64,000 bases of DNA. Origin: Streptomyces sp. TLI_105 (GTDB lineage Bacteria; Actinomycetota; Actinomycetes; Streptomycetales; Streptomycetaceae). Of this stretch, positions 24,805 through 33,624 are shown piece after piece (positions within the stretch are counted from its first letter, which is position 1; each line of letters starts with the position of its first letter). The notes below the pieces were generated by a model, which did not search any database, had not been told where the DNA came from, and worked only from the letters and a program-made list of their open reading frames with translations. A program made the translations under genes and the position numbers. The stretch covers positions 3,696,501 through 3,760,500 of the forward strand of contig NZ_FNSM01000001.1 of the NCBI RefSeq assembly GCF_900105415.1, read 5' to 3'.

Positions 24805-26157
24805 ATGGCTACTGTGCTCGTCGCATCCAACCGGGGCCCCGTCTCGTACGTGCTCGGCGAGGACGGCTCGCTCGACGCCCGAAGGGGCGGCGGCGGCCTG
24901 GTCTCGGGCCTGAGCGCCATCGGCTCCCAGGACAGTCTCTGGGTGTGCGCGGCGCTCGGCGAGGGCGACCGGGAGGCGGTCCGGCGCGGGACCGGCGAGC
25001 CGGGCGTGCGGATGCTGGACATCGACCCGGAGGTGTACGCCGACGCGTACAACGGCATCGCGAACTCGGTGCTGTGGTTCCTCCACCACCACCTGTACGA
25101 CATCCCGCGGGGGCCGGTCTTCGACGCGGAGTTCCGCCGCCGCTGGGAGTCGTACCGCGCCTACAACCGCGCCTTCGCCGAGGCGCTGGCGGCGGAGGCC
25201 GCGGAGGGCGCGGCGGTCCTGGTGCAGGACTACCACCTGGCCCTCGTCCCGGGTCAGCTCCGCGAGCTCCGCCCGGACCTGCGCATCGCCCACTTCACCC
25301 ACACCCCGTGGGCCTCCCCTCCGTACCTCCGGATGCTCCCGGACGACATCCGCGAGGAACTTCTCCGGGGCATGCTCGGCGCGGACCGGCTGGGCTTCCA
25401 CACCCGGGCCTGGGCGAGGGCGTTCGAGGACTGCGCGGGCGACCTCGGAAGCACCCGGGTCGCGGCACACCCCCTGGGCGTGGACGGCGAGGAGCTGCGG
25501 GCGCTCGCGCACCGCCCGGAGGTGGACGAGCGCCTGGCGCAACTGCGGAACGAGGTCGGCGGCCGCAAGACGATCGTCAGGGTCGACCGCACGGAGCTGT
25601 CGAAGAACATCCTGCGCGGCCTGCTGGCCTACCGGGAGCTCCTCACCGTCCACCCGGAGTGGCGCGAGCGGGTCGTCCACCTGGCCTCGGCCTATCCCTC
25701 CCGCCAGGACCTCGACTCCTACCGGTCGTACACGGCGGCGGTGAGGGAGCTGGCGGAGGAGATCAACGCCGAGTTCGGCACGGCGGGCTGGCAGCCGGTC
25801 CTGGTCTCGGTGAAGGACGACTTCACCCGCTCCCTGGCCGCCTACCGACTGGCGGACGTGGCCCTGGTGAACCCGGTGCGCGACGGCATGAACCTGGTCG
25901 CGAAGGAGATACCGGTCGTCTCGGAGGCGGGCTGCGCCCTGGTCCTGTCCCGCGAGGCGGGCGCCTACGAGGAGCTCCACGAGGACGCGCTCACGGTGAA
26001 CCCCTTCGACGTGACGGAGACGGCCGAGGCCCTGCACACGGCCCTCACGATGCCCCCGTCCGAGCGCACGGACCGCACGAAGCGCCTGGCGGCCACGTCC
26101 ACGTCCCAGCCCCCGCAGCGCTGGTTCCTGGACCAGCTGGACGCGCTCAGGGGCTAG
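24805..26157 (+). CDS. otsA: Alpha,alpha-trehalose-phosphate synthase
   Basis: A 450-residue GT20 enzyme forming trehalose-6-P from an NDP-glucose and glucose-6-P. LVASNRGPVSYVL at the N-terminus with GGGGLVSGLSAI, VQDYHLALVPGQLR near residue 142, VDRTELSKNILRGL near 258 and VNPVRDGMNLVAKE near 358 supply the substrate-binding residues. TAGGTT six bases before the ATG, with a -35-like GTTTGA 17 bases before it, suggests a leaderless sigma-A-type promoter. The phosphatase otsB lies 3.8 kb downstream on the opposite strand, so the pathway is not one operon. The stop overlaps the end of the HxlR gene by four bases. Confidence 0.94.
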   Translation: MATVLVASNRGPVSYVLGEDGSLDARRGGGGLVSGLSAIGSQDSLWVCAALGEGDREAVRRGTGEPGVRMLDIDPEVYADAYNGIANSVLWFLHHHLYDIPRGPVFDAEFRRRWESYRAYNRAFAEALAAEAAEGAAVLVQDYHLALVPGQLRELRPDLRIAHFTHTPWASPPYLRMLPDDIREELLRGMLGADRLGFHTRAWARAFEDCAGDLGSTRVAAHPLGVDGEELRALAHRPEVDERLAQLRNEVGGRKTIVRVDRTELSKNILRGLLAYRELLTVHPEWRERVVHLASAYPSRQDLDSYRSYTAAVRELAEEINAEFGTAGWQPVLVSVKDDFTRSLAAYRLADVALVNPVRDGMNLVAKEIPVVSEAGCALVLSREAGAYEELHEDALTVNPFDVTETAEALHTALTMPPSERTDRTKRLAATSTSQPPQRWFLDQLDALRG

Positions 26158-26498
26158 GGGGTGTCCCCGGCCCGCTCCCTGCCCCACGCGGCCAGGGGCT
26201 CCAGGGCCTCGTTGAGGCGGATGCCGGCCGGGGTGAGGGCGTACTCGACGCGGGGCGGGACCTCGTCGTAGGAGGCTCGGTCGACGATGCCGTCCGCTTC
26301 CATCTCGCGCAGGTGGGAGGCGAGGACCTTCTCCGTGATGCCCGGGACCAGTCGGCGGAGTTCGCCGAAGCGGCGGTGCGGCTGTTCGTGGAGCGCCCAC
26401 AGGATGAGCACCTTCCACTTGCCGCCGATCACCTCCATCGCGGTGTCGATGCCGCAGACGTGACCGTCGGGCGCACCCGGTCGGTTCAGTGTCGCCAT
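26154..26498 (-). CDS. HxlR-family winged-helix transcriptional regulator
   Basis: A 114-residue regulator. HVCGIDTAMEVIGGKWKVLILWAL is the HxlR signature with the conserved Cys, followed by RRFGELRRLVPGITEKVLASHLREME, the DNA-recognition helices. Many HxlR proteins sense aldehydes, quinones or oxidants through that Cys. ATG 26498 has AGGAGG upstream; earlier starts are weaker. The divergent imine-reductase-like gene, with a palindrome between the two, is the obvious target. Confidence 0.92.
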   Translation of the reverse strand: MATLNRPGAPDGHVCGIDTAMEVIGGKWKVLILWALHEQPHRRFGELRRLVPGITEKVLASHLREMEADGIVDRASYDEVPPRVEYALTPAGIRLNEALEPLAAWGRERAGDTP

Positions 26499-26540
26499 GT
26501 CCCCCACCCTCCTGACCTGCTTGCTCACCCCAGGGTAACC

Positions 26541-26558
26541 ACCCACTTCCAAGTGGGT
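26541..26558. promoter_or_regulatory. Candidate HxlR operator
   Basis: ACCCACTT-CC-AAGTGGGT is a perfect dyad with 8-base arms, midway between the divergent HxlR and oxidoreductase genes. An overlapping AAGT-GGGT-ACTT dyad extends it rightward. Confidence 0.7.
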
Positions 26559-26596
26559 ACTTGAGCAGCTCAGAGGCCCGAAGCAGCCTTGTGGGC

Positions 26597-27481
26597 ATGA
26601 CAGCGAACACGCCTCCGACGACCCCCGTCTCCCTTCTCGGCCTCGGCGCCATGGGTGCCGCCCTCGCCCGCACCTGGCTCGCCGCCGGGTATCCGCTCAC
26701 CGTCTGGAACCGCACCCCCGCCCGTTCGGAGGCGCTCGTCGCCGAGGGGGCGAAGGGTGCGGACAGCGCGGCCGCGGCCGTCGCGGCGGGCGGCCTCGTC
26801 GTCCTCTGCCTGCTCGACGACGACTCCGTCGGCACCACCCTGGACGGCGTCGACCTGGCGGGCAAGGACCTCGTCAACCTCACCACCACGACTCCCGCCC
26901 AGGCCCGCGCCCGGGCCGTGTGGGCCGAGGAGCGGGGCGCCCGCTACCTGGACGGCGGGATCATGGCCATCCCGCCGATGATCGGCGTCCCCGAGGCCGG
27001 CGGTTACGTCTTCTACAGCGGCTCGCGGGAACTGTTCGAGCTCCACCGGACCGCCCTCGCCGTCCCGGCCGGGACCAAGTACGTCGGCGAGGACGCCGGC
27101 TTCGCCGCCCTGCACGACGTGGCCCTGCTCAGCGGCATGTACGGGATGTTCGCCGGGGCGGCGCACGCCTTCGCGCTGATCCACCGGGAGGACATCGACC
27201 CCGTGGCGTTCGCCCCGCTGCTCTCCGGCTACGTCTCGGCGATGGCGGACCCGTACGTCCTGCAGACCGCCGACCGGCTCAAGAGCGGCGACCTCACCAC
27301 GGACGTGGTCTCCCCCCTCGCCATGCAGGTGGCCGGCACGTCGACGTTCCTGGCCACGGCCGAGGGGCAGGGCGTCAGCCCGGAACTGCTCCGGCCCTAT
27401 TTCGAGCTGATGCGCCGTCGGCTCGACGTCGGAAGCGGTGACGAGGACCTGACGGGTGTGGTGGACCTGTTGCTTCGATGA
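26597..27481 (+). CDS. NAD(P)-binding imine reductase / beta-hydroxyacid dehydrogenase-like oxidoreductase
   Basis: A 294-residue enzyme with an N-terminal Rossmann domain (VSLLGLGAMGAALARTWLAAG, WNRTPARSEAL; the Arg-Thr pair favours NADPH) and a helical C-terminal domain. GGIMAIPPMIGVPEAGGYVFYSGS at residues 118-141 is the pattern of bacterial imine reductases rather than of true 3-hydroxyisobutyrate dehydrogenases. The substrate is unknown. ATG 26597 is used; an in-frame GTG lies six bases before. It is divergent from the HxlR gene and probably under its control. Confidence 0.86.
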   Translation: MTANTPPTTPVSLLGLGAMGAALARTWLAAGYPLTVWNRTPARSEALVAEGAKGADSAAAAVAAGGLVVLCLLDDDSVGTTLDGVDLAGKDLVNLTTTTPAQARARAVWAEERGARYLDGGIMAIPPMIGVPEAGGYVFYSGSRELFELHRTALAVPAGTKYVGEDAGFAALHDVALLSGMYGMFAGAAHAFALIHREDIDPVAFAPLLSGYVSAMADPYVLQTADRLKSGDLTTDVVSPLAMQVAGTSTFLATAEGQGVSPELLRPYFELMRRRLDVGSGDEDLTGVVDLLLR

Positions 27482-27510
27482 GCGGGAATCCGTAGCCGTT
27501 ATTCGGTGTG

Positions 27511-27533
27511 CGACCCCTCCTCCTGAGGGGTCG
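27511..27533 (+). terminator. Hairpin terminator
   Basis: CGACCCCTC at 27511-27519 pairs with GAGGGGTCG at 27525-27533, extended by GTGTG/CACAC outside. It is 30 bases after the imine-reductase-like gene. Confidence 0.7.
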
Positions 27534-27622
27534 TCCCGTGTCACACTCGCGGCGATCGTTCCCCCAGGCGATCCGTTTTTCCCCATGAGGCGCATGAGGC
27601 AAGCGGAAGGATCGCGAAACAC

Positions 27623-29929
27623 GTGAAGAAGATTGTCGTGAGCATGACCCTCGGGTCGGCGCTCACCGCACTCCTCGCCGCGGGGCTCACCCCCGCCGCC
27701 GCGCAGGAAGCCCGGGACGCCGCACCGGCGGGCGCCAACGCGCACCGGCCCGACAACCGTCCCGGCCCCCTCACGAAGCAGCGCACCCAGCTGCGCGAGC
27801 AGGCGATCGACCTGATCGCCAAGGGCAAGGCCAAGGCGAACGCCAAGGGCGTCGTCGAGGTCGCGCCCGGCAAGTTCACCGAGACCGAGACCACCACCGC
27901 CGCCCGCCAGGAGAAGATCTTCACGATCCTCTCCGAGTTCGGCGACCAGGGCTCCGGCAAGCTCGGCACCGTCCCCGGCCCGCTGCACAACCGGATACCC
28001 CAGCCCGACCGGACCAAGGACAACTCCAACGCCTGGACCGCCGACTTCTCGAAGGCCTACTACGAGAACCACTTCAACGGCTCCGGCGAGTCCATGAAGA
28101 CCTTCTACGAGAAGCTGTCCAACGGCCGCTACTCGGTCTCCAACACCGTCGAGGACTGGGTCAAGGTCCCCGGCAACGCCTCCACCTACGGCGACAACTC
28201 CGTCGAGGACACCGGCGGCTCCTGGGCCTTCATCCAGGACACCGGCGACGCCTGGTGGAACGCGCAGCTCGCCGCCGGCAAGACCCCGGCCGAGATCGAC
28301 GCGTACCTCGCCCAGTTCGACGTCTGGGACCGCAACGACTGGGACCACGACGGCAACTTCGACGAGCCCGACGGCTACATCGACCACTTCCAGGCCGTGC
28401 ACGCCGGCATGGGCGAGGACGCCGGCGGCGGCGCGCAGGGCGAGGACGCCATCTGGTCCCACCGCTGGTACGTCAACGGCGACGACTACGGGCTGACCGG
28501 GCCCGACGTCTCCGGCGCCCAGAACAAGCAGGGCGGCGCCCGCATCGGCCAGTCCAAGTACTGGCTCGGCGACTACACCACCGAGGGCGAGAACGGCGGA
28601 CTCGGCGTCTTCTGCCACGAGTTCGGCCACGACCTCGGCCTGCCGGACTTCTACGACACGAACGGCGGCGAGAACTCCACCGCCTTCTGGACCCTGATGA
28701 GCTCCGGCTCCTGGCTCGGCCACGGCGCCGCCGCCAACGAGGGCATCGGCACCCGCCCGGGCCTCATGGGCGCCGAGGAGAAGCTCTTCCTCGGCTGGCT
28801 GGACCACGCCGACGCCCCGCTCGGCGCCACCGGCTCGTACACCCTGAGCCCGGCCGCCCTCCAGGTCGCCGGCAAGGAGCAGGCCGTCCGCGTCGCGCTC
28901 CCGGACAAGACGAGCAGCACCACCTACGCCACGCCCACCTCGGGCACGCACGCCTGGTGGACCGGCTCCGCCGACGGCCTCAACCAGTCCCTCACCCGCT
29001 CCGTCCCGGCCGCCCCGAAGGTGACCGTCAAGGCGAGCGCCTGGTACGAGATCGAGGCCGACTTCGACTACCTCTTCGCCGAGTACTCCCTCGACGGCGG
29101 GGCGACCTGGGCCCGCGCGGGCACGTCCGTCTCCGGCTCCTCGGCCGGCAAGTGGACGACGCTGCGCTACTCGTACGACTCCGCCGGCAAGCCGTCCCTC
29201 TTCCGCTTCCGCTACCAGAGCGACGGCGGCGTGCACTTCGCCGGCGCCTTCCTGGACGACATCTCGCTGACCTCCGGCGGGACGACCCTGGCGTCGGACG
29301 ACGTCGAGCAGGGCGTGGGCGGCTGGACCGCGCAGGGCCGCTGGAAGATCTCGACCGGCACCGAGACGGCCACCTCCCCGCGGTACTACCTCGTGGAGAA
29401 CCGCGAGTACGTCGGCGCCGACGCGCTCCTCGCCGAGGGCCCGTACCAGTTCAGCAAGGGCGTCACCGCCCCGGACTGGGTCGAGTGGTTCACGTTCCAG
29501 AACGGCATGCTGGTCTGGTACGTCGACCGCTCCTTCGACGACAACAACGTCAGCGACCACCCCGGCGGCGGCTCGGCGATGGCCGTCGACGCCCGCCCGG
29601 CCCCCTTCCGGTACGCCGACGGGACCGCGCCCAGCAACCGGCGCCAGCCCTTCGACGCGACCTTCGGCCTGGAGGCCACGGACGCGACCTGCCTCCACAA
29701 GGAGGTCCTGACCGGCAAGGGCCCGAACCAGACCGTCCAGACGCTGGCGGCCTGCGCCCCCTCCGTCCCGGGCATCCCCGTCTTCGACGACACCGACCCG
29801 AACGCGTACTACGACACGACGGCCCCGCAGGCCAGCGTGAAGGTCGCCGGTCACGGCGTGCGCGTCACGGTCACCGGTGACGCCGGCGACGACCTGACGA
29901 TCAGCGTCGCCAACCCGGCCGCGCACTGA
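27623..29929 (+). CDS. Secreted M6 metalloprotease (immune inhibitor A family)
   Basis: A 768-residue exported zinc protease. A signal peptide (MKKIVVSMTLGSALTAL to PAAAQ) is followed by a propeptide of about 90 residues, then the M6 catalytic domain with HEFGHDLGLPD at residues 332-342 (two zinc His, general-base Glu) and MSSGSWLGHG, the Met-turn. The C-terminal half contains a jelly-roll segment (FDYLFAEYSLDGGATW, FLDDISLT) as in Bacillus InhA. DRNDWDHDGNFDEPDGYIDHF is a calcium-loop-like Asp-rich stretch. GTG 27623 follows GGAAGGA. It probably degrades extracellular proteins. A hairpin follows the stop. Confidence 0.93.
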   Translation: MKKIVVSMTLGSALTALLAAGLTPAAAQEARDAAPAGANAHRPDNRPGPLTKQRTQLREQAIDLIAKGKAKANAKGVVEVAPGKFTETETTTAARQEKIFTILSEFGDQGSGKLGTVPGPLHNRIPQPDRTKDNSNAWTADFSKAYYENHFNGSGESMKTFYEKLSNGRYSVSNTVEDWVKVPGNASTYGDNSVEDTGGSWAFIQDTGDAWWNAQLAAGKTPAEIDAYLAQFDVWDRNDWDHDGNFDEPDGYIDHFQAVHAGMGEDAGGGAQGEDAIWSHRWYVNGDDYGLTGPDVSGAQNKQGGARIGQSKYWLGDYTTEGENGGLGVFCHEFGHDLGLPDFYDTNGGENSTAFWTLMSSGSWLGHGAAANEGIGTRPGLMGAEEKLFLGWLDHADAPLGATGSYTLSPAALQVAGKEQAVRVALPDKTSSTTYATPTSGTHAWWTGSADGLNQSLTRSVPAAPKVTVKASAWYEIEADFDYLFAEYSLDGGATWARAGTSVSGSSAGKWTTLRYSYDSAGKPSLFRFRYQSDGGVHFAGAFLDDISLTSGGTTLASDDVEQGVGGWTAQGRWKISTGTETATSPRYYLVENREYVGADALLAEGPYQFSKGVTAPDWVEWFTFQNGMLVWYVDRSFDDNNVSDHPGGGSAMAVDARPAPFRYADGTAPSNRRQPFDATFGLEATDATCLHKEVLTGKGPNQTVQTLAACAPSVPGIPVFDDTDPNAYYDTTAPQASVKVAGHGVRVTVTGDAGDDLTISVANPAAH

Positions 29930-29936
29930 TCCGTAC

Positions 29937-30003
29937 GGAAACCGCTGGTCGCGGTTCCGCCTGACGGGGCGGTACGGAGGGGCCTCAGCCCTCCCGTACC
30001 GCC
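29937..30003. terminator. Two adjacent hairpins between convergent genes
   Basis: GGAAACCGC/GCGGTTCC at 29937-29958 is followed by a second dyad, GGCGGTACGG...CCGTACCGCC at 29970-30003, which overlaps the last codons of otsB. Together they probably stop transcription in both directions. Confidence 0.65.
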
Positions 30004-30827
30004 CTCGCCAGTTCCGTCAGGAACGCGACCACGCCCGCCGGACCCTGGACGGCGAGGTCCGCGCGGCCGGCCAGCTCCGGGACCTCGGTGGAGCCGCTGC
30101 ACACCAGAACGCCCGGGGTCCCGTCGGAGCGGAGCTTCTCGACCGCCGCGAAGGCCGGCAGGTCGCCCAGGTCGTCGCCCGCGTAGAGCACGGACCCGGC
30201 GCCCACCTCCCGTACGTACTTCGCAAGGGCCACGCCCTTGTCCATGCCCGGCGGCCGCAGCTCCAGGACCATGCGGCCGGGCTCCAGGACCAGGCCGTGG
30301 GCGACGGCCAGCTCGCCCAGCGGGCCCTTGAGGGCCTCGAAGGCGCCCTCCGGATCCTGGGCGCGGCGGGTGTGGACGGCGACCGCGCGGCCCTTCTCCT
30401 CGATCCAGACGCCCCGCCAGGCCCCGGCCCGGTCCAGGAAGCCGGGGAGCTCGGCGCGGACGGAGGCCACGCCGGGGTGCGGGGCGGCGGCCTGGACGGT
30501 GCCGGTGACGGCGTCCCAGCGTTCGGCGCCGTAGTGGCCGAGGACGACGAGGTGCTCCAGGCCGGGGACGCCGGCGAAGCCGCCGTAGCGGACGGCGACC
30601 CCGGCGGGGCGGCCGGTCACGACGGCGATGGAGGCGACCTGGGGGGCGAGCGCGGCGAGGGCGGCCACGGCACCGGGGTGGGCGCGGGCCTGCTCGGGGT
30701 CGGGGACGATCTCGGCGAGGGTGCCGTCGAAGTCGAGGGCGACGACGGCGTCCGCCGGGCGCGCGAGGAGCGCGGCCAGACCGTCGTGTCCGGCGGATGT
30801 GGTCGGGTGCGGAAGGCTGCTGACCAT
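29985..30827 (-). CDS. otsB: Trehalose-6-phosphate phosphatase
   Basis: A 280-residue HAD-superfamily phosphatase that releases trehalose from the OtsA product. Motif I is VVALDFDGTLAEIV with the nucleophile and acid Asp pair, motif II VVTGRPAG, the cap contains the substrate loop VVLGHYGAERWD, and motif IV is LYAGDDLGDLPAF. ATG 30827 (MVSSLPHP) is preferred to one 18 bases upstream. It is convergent with the M6 protease gene and is followed upstream by the DUF3263 gene on the same strand. Confidence 0.94.
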   Translation of the reverse strand: MVSSLPHPTTSAGHDGLAALLARPADAVVALDFDGTLAEIVPDPEQARAHPGAVAALAALAPQVASIAVVTGRPAGVAVRYGGFAGVPGLEHLVVLGHYGAERWDAVTGTVQAAAPHPGVASVRAELPGFLDRAGAWRGVWIEEKGRAVAVHTRRAQDPEGAFEALKGPLGELAVAHGLVLEPGRMVLELRPPGMDKGVALAKYVREVGAGSVLYAGDDLGDLPAFAAVEKLRSDGTPGVLVCSGSTEVPELAGRADLAVQGPAGVVAFLTELARAVREG

Positions 30828-30889
30828 GTTCCCGACCCTACCCACGTACGGGGGTCACGTCAGCGTGGCCGGGGTCACCCCGCACGGGG

Positions 30890-31147
30890 TCACCCTTCTC
30901 TCCTCCGCTGCTTCTCCTCGCGGACCCGGCGCAGCCGGTTGACGGTCACGGGGTCGTGGGCCAGGGCGCGCGGGTCGTCGAGGAGCGCGTTGAGCAGCTG
31001 GTAGTAGCGGGTCGGGGAGAGCCCGAGCCGCTCGCGGACGGCCCGCTCCTTGGCACCGGGACCGGGCCAGGAGCGGCGCTCGACGGCGAGCAGCGCCCGC
31101 TCGCGCTCCCCGAGCCCGCTCTCGCCGTCCGCCGTCTCTTCGGTCAT
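30890..31147 (-). CDS. DUF3263 domain-containing protein
   Basis: An 85-residue protein. LGERERALLAVERRSWPGPGAKERAVRERLGLSPTRYYQLLN is the DUF3263 signature, a short helix-turn-helix-like domain common in Actinobacteria and of unknown role. It starts 12 bases after the stop of the sugar-binding lipoprotein gene and precedes otsB, so the three genes could be read together. Confidence 0.9.
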   Translation of the reverse strand: MTEETADGESGLGERERALLAVERRSWPGPGAKERAVRERLGLSPTRYYQLLNALLDDPRALAHDPVTVNRLRRVREEKQRRREG

Positions 31148-31159
31148 ACGACCAACTTA

Positions 31160-32431
31160 TTACTCGGCTGCCTCCGCCGCCGTCGCCGCCCGGCCGATCC
31201 GGCCGAGGACGTCGGCGGGGCGGCCGCCGGGGGCGACGGCCCTGCCGATGTTCTGCTTGACGTCCTCGCTGACCTTGGCCCAGGAGGTCTTGCCGACCGG
31301 CGGGAGCTGCGCGTCGGGGAGGACCTTGAGGAAGACGCGCAGGTTGGCGTGGGCGGGGTCGGTCTCCATGCGGGTGGAGGCGGTGACGGTGACCGGCAGC
31401 AGGTCGTTGTCCCCGGCGAACTTCAGGACGTTCTCGTCGCTGAAGACGAAGTTCAGGAAGTCGCCGATCTCCTTGCGGTGACCGTTCTGCCGGAAGCCCA
31501 TGATCCAGTCGGCGACGCCCATGGAGGTCTTGGGCGGGCCGTCGACGCCGGGGAGGGGGACCTGTCCGACCTGGACGCCCTTCTTCGCGGCCTCCTTGAG
31601 GAGCGAGGGGTGGCCGTTGAGCATGCCGACCTGGCCGTTCGCGAAGGCGGCGAAGGCGGCCTTGCGGTTGAGCCTTCCGGGGGCGACCGGTCCCGTGAGG
31701 TCCTTGCCGACGAGGTTCTTGCGGAGCCACTCGAAGGTGCGCACGTTGGCGTCGGAGTCGACGGCGTAGCGGTCGGAGGCGTCGGTCCAGCCGCCGCCTC
31801 CGCTGAGCAGCCACATGAGGGCCTCGGCCTGGGCCTCCTCGGGGCCGAGGGGCAGGGCGAAGGGGGTGGCGACGCCCTTGGCCTTGAGCTTCTCGGCGGC
31901 CTCGACGAGCTCGTCCCAGGTGGTGGGGGCCTTGGCGCCGGCCTCCTGGAAGAGGGCCTTGTTGTAGAAGAGCGGCCGGGTGGAGGCGACGAACGGCATG
32001 CCGTACTGGGTGCGCTTGTACTCGCCGGCCGCGACGAGGGGGCCGAGGAAGTTGGCCTGGACGGGTATGGAGAGGAGTTCGTCGGCGGCGTAGAGCTGTC
32101 CGGCGGCGGCGTAGTCGGCGTAGGCGCCGATCTGCGCGAGGTCGGGGGCCTTGCCGGCCCTGACCATCTCGGCGACCTTGCGGTCGACGTCGTCCCAGGA
32201 CTCGACCTGGACCTCGACCTTGACGCCGGGGTGCTTCGCCTCGAAGGCGGCGACGAGGTCGGCCCAGTACTTCTTGGTGGTGTCGCCGCCGGTCAGGTCG
32301 TAGTCGGCGGCGACCAGCCTCAGGGTCACGTCGCCGGAGTCGCCGCCCAGGGCGCCGCAGCCGGCGACCGTCGCGGTCAGTCCGAGGGCGGCGGCGGCCG
32401 CGGTCAGTCCAAGGAATCGTCGCCGCTCCAC
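31160..32431 (-). CDS. Sugar ABC transporter substrate-binding lipoprotein
   Basis: A 423-residue family-1 solute-binding protein. The start MERRRFLGLTAAAAALGL with twin Arg and the lipobox VAGC indicate a Tat-exported lipoprotein. FEAKHPGVKVEVQVESWDD, APDLAQIGAYADYAAAGQL and FVASTRPLFYNKALFQEAG are typical. GTG 32431 has AGGTGGA seven bases before it and removes a spurious N-terminal extension. No permease or ATPase genes adjoin. The divergent nagK-nagA genes and the shared DasR-type operator suggest an amino-sugar ligand such as GlcNAc or a chito-oligomer, by inference. Confidence 0.9.
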   Translation of the reverse strand: MERRRFLGLTAAAAALGLTATVAGCGALGGDSGDVTLRLVAADYDLTGGDTTKKYWADLVAAFEAKHPGVKVEVQVESWDDVDRKVAEMVRAGKAPDLAQIGAYADYAAAGQLYAADELLSIPVQANFLGPLVAAGEYKRTQYGMPFVASTRPLFYNKALFQEAGAKAPTTWDELVEAAEKLKAKGVATPFALPLGPEEAQAEALMWLLSGGGGWTDASDRYAVDSDANVRTFEWLRKNLVGKDLTGPVAPGRLNRKAAFAAFANGQVGMLNGHPSLLKEAAKKGVQVGQVPLPGVDGPPKTSMGVADWIMGFRQNGHRKEIGDFLNFVFSDENVLKFAGDNDLLPVTVTASTRMETDPAHANLRVFLKVLPDAQLPPVGKTSWAKVSEDVKQNIGRAVAPGGRPADVLGRIGRAATAAEAAE

Positions 32432-32641
32432 GGCTTCATCCACCTCTTGCTCATCGTCGAGCTGTCGTTCCACCAGAGCTTCCGCCGCATTGAGCTGCGT
32501 GTTTGCTCTTCTCAAGGCCGTAAGTCTGCCTCGCCCCCACGCATGAGGTCTACACCACTTGGGTATCACTTCCGCAACTGCGGCGGGACCATGACCCCAT
32601 GGCGGCCTTCGAATTTGTATCCGTACGCAACAATCCTCAGC

Positions 32642-32657
32642 AGTGGACTAGACCTTT
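32642..32657. promoter_or_regulatory. DasR-responsive element (dre) candidate
   Basis: AGTGGACTAGACCTTT resembles the 16-base dre consensus AGTGGTCTAGACCACT, with mismatches in the middle of the left half and the end of the right half. It is 29 bases before nagK and upstream of the divergent sugar-binding gene. DasR repression relieved by glucosamine-6-P would be expected. Confidence 0.82.
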
Positions 32658-32685
32658 TGGGTCCTCGCGCGACACACTGTCCCCC

Positions 32686-33624
32686 GTGAGACACGTCATC
32701 GCCCTGGATGTGGGCGGCACCGGCATGAAGGCCGCCCTCGTCGGCGCGGACGGCACCCTGCTGCACGAGGCCCGCCGCGCCACCGGGCGCGAGCGCGGCC
32801 CCGAGGCCGTCGTGGAGACCATCCTCGGCTTCGCCGAAGAGCTCCGCGCCCTCGGCCAGGAGCGGTACGGAGAGCCCGCCGCGGCCGCCGGAGTCGCCGT
32901 CCCCGGCATCGTCGACGCCGAGAACGGCATCGCCGTCTACGCCGCCAACCTCGGCTGGCGCGACGTTCCCATGCGCGAACTCCTCAGCCGCCGGCTCGAC
33001 GGCGTCCCCGTCGCCCTCGGCCACGACGTCCGCACCGGCGGCCTCGCCGAAGGCCGCATCGGCGCGGGCAACGGCGCCGACCGCTTCCTCTTCGTCCCCC
33101 TCGGCACCGGCATCGCCGGAGCCATCGGCATCGGCGACCGCATCGAGGCCGGCGCCCACGGCTACGCCGGCGAGATCGGCCACATCGTCGTCCGCCCCGG
33201 CGGCACCGACTGCGGCTGCGGCCAGCGCGGCTGCCTGGAGCGGTACGCCTCCGCCTCCGCCGTCTCCCTCGCCTGGGCCGAGGCCAGCGGCGACCCCGAC
33301 GCCGACGCCGCCGACTGCGCGAAGGCCGTCGAATCCGGCGACCCCACGGCCGTACGGGTCTGGCAGGACGCCGTCGACGCCCTCGCCGACGGCCTCGTCA
33401 CCGCGCTCACCCTCCTCGACCCCCGCACGCTCATCATCGGTGGCGGTCTCGCCGAAGCCGGGGAAACCTTGTTCACACCACTCCGGGCCGCCGTGGAGGA
33501 ACGCGTCACGTTCCAGAAGCTGCCCGCCATCGTCCCGGCGGCCCTCGGGGACACCGCCGGATGCCTGGGCGCGGGCCTCCTCGCCTGGGACCTTCTCTCC
33601 CTCGACTCGGAGGTTTCCGCCTGA
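32686..33624 (+). CDS. nagK: N-acetylglucosamine kinase (ROK family)
   Basis: A 312-residue ROK sugar kinase. VIALDVGGTGMKAALVG is the phosphate-binding start, GHDVRTGGLAEGRIG lies at the sugar site, PLGTGIAGAIGIGD is the second Gly loop, and GHIVVRPGGTDCGCGQRGCLE is the ROK zinc motif with CxCGxxGC. GTG 32686 gives the usual N-terminus; the upstream frame covers the operator. Its TGA overlaps the ATG of nagA (ATGA), and the conserved nagK-nagA pair supports GlcNAc as substrate. A DasR-type operator lies 29 bases upstream. Confidence 0.9.
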   Translation: MRHVIALDVGGTGMKAALVGADGTLLHEARRATGRERGPEAVVETILGFAEELRALGQERYGEPAAAAGVAVPGIVDAENGIAVYAANLGWRDVPMRELLSRRLDGVPVALGHDVRTGGLAEGRIGAGNGADRFLFVPLGTGIAGAIGIGDRIEAGAHGYAGEIGHIVVRPGGTDCGCGQRGCLERYASASAVSLAWAEASGDPDADAADCAKAVESGDPTAVRVWQDAVDALADGLVTALTLLDPRTLIIGGGLAEAGETLFTPLRAAVEERVTFQKLPAIVPAALGDTAGCLGAGLLAWDLLSLDSEVSA

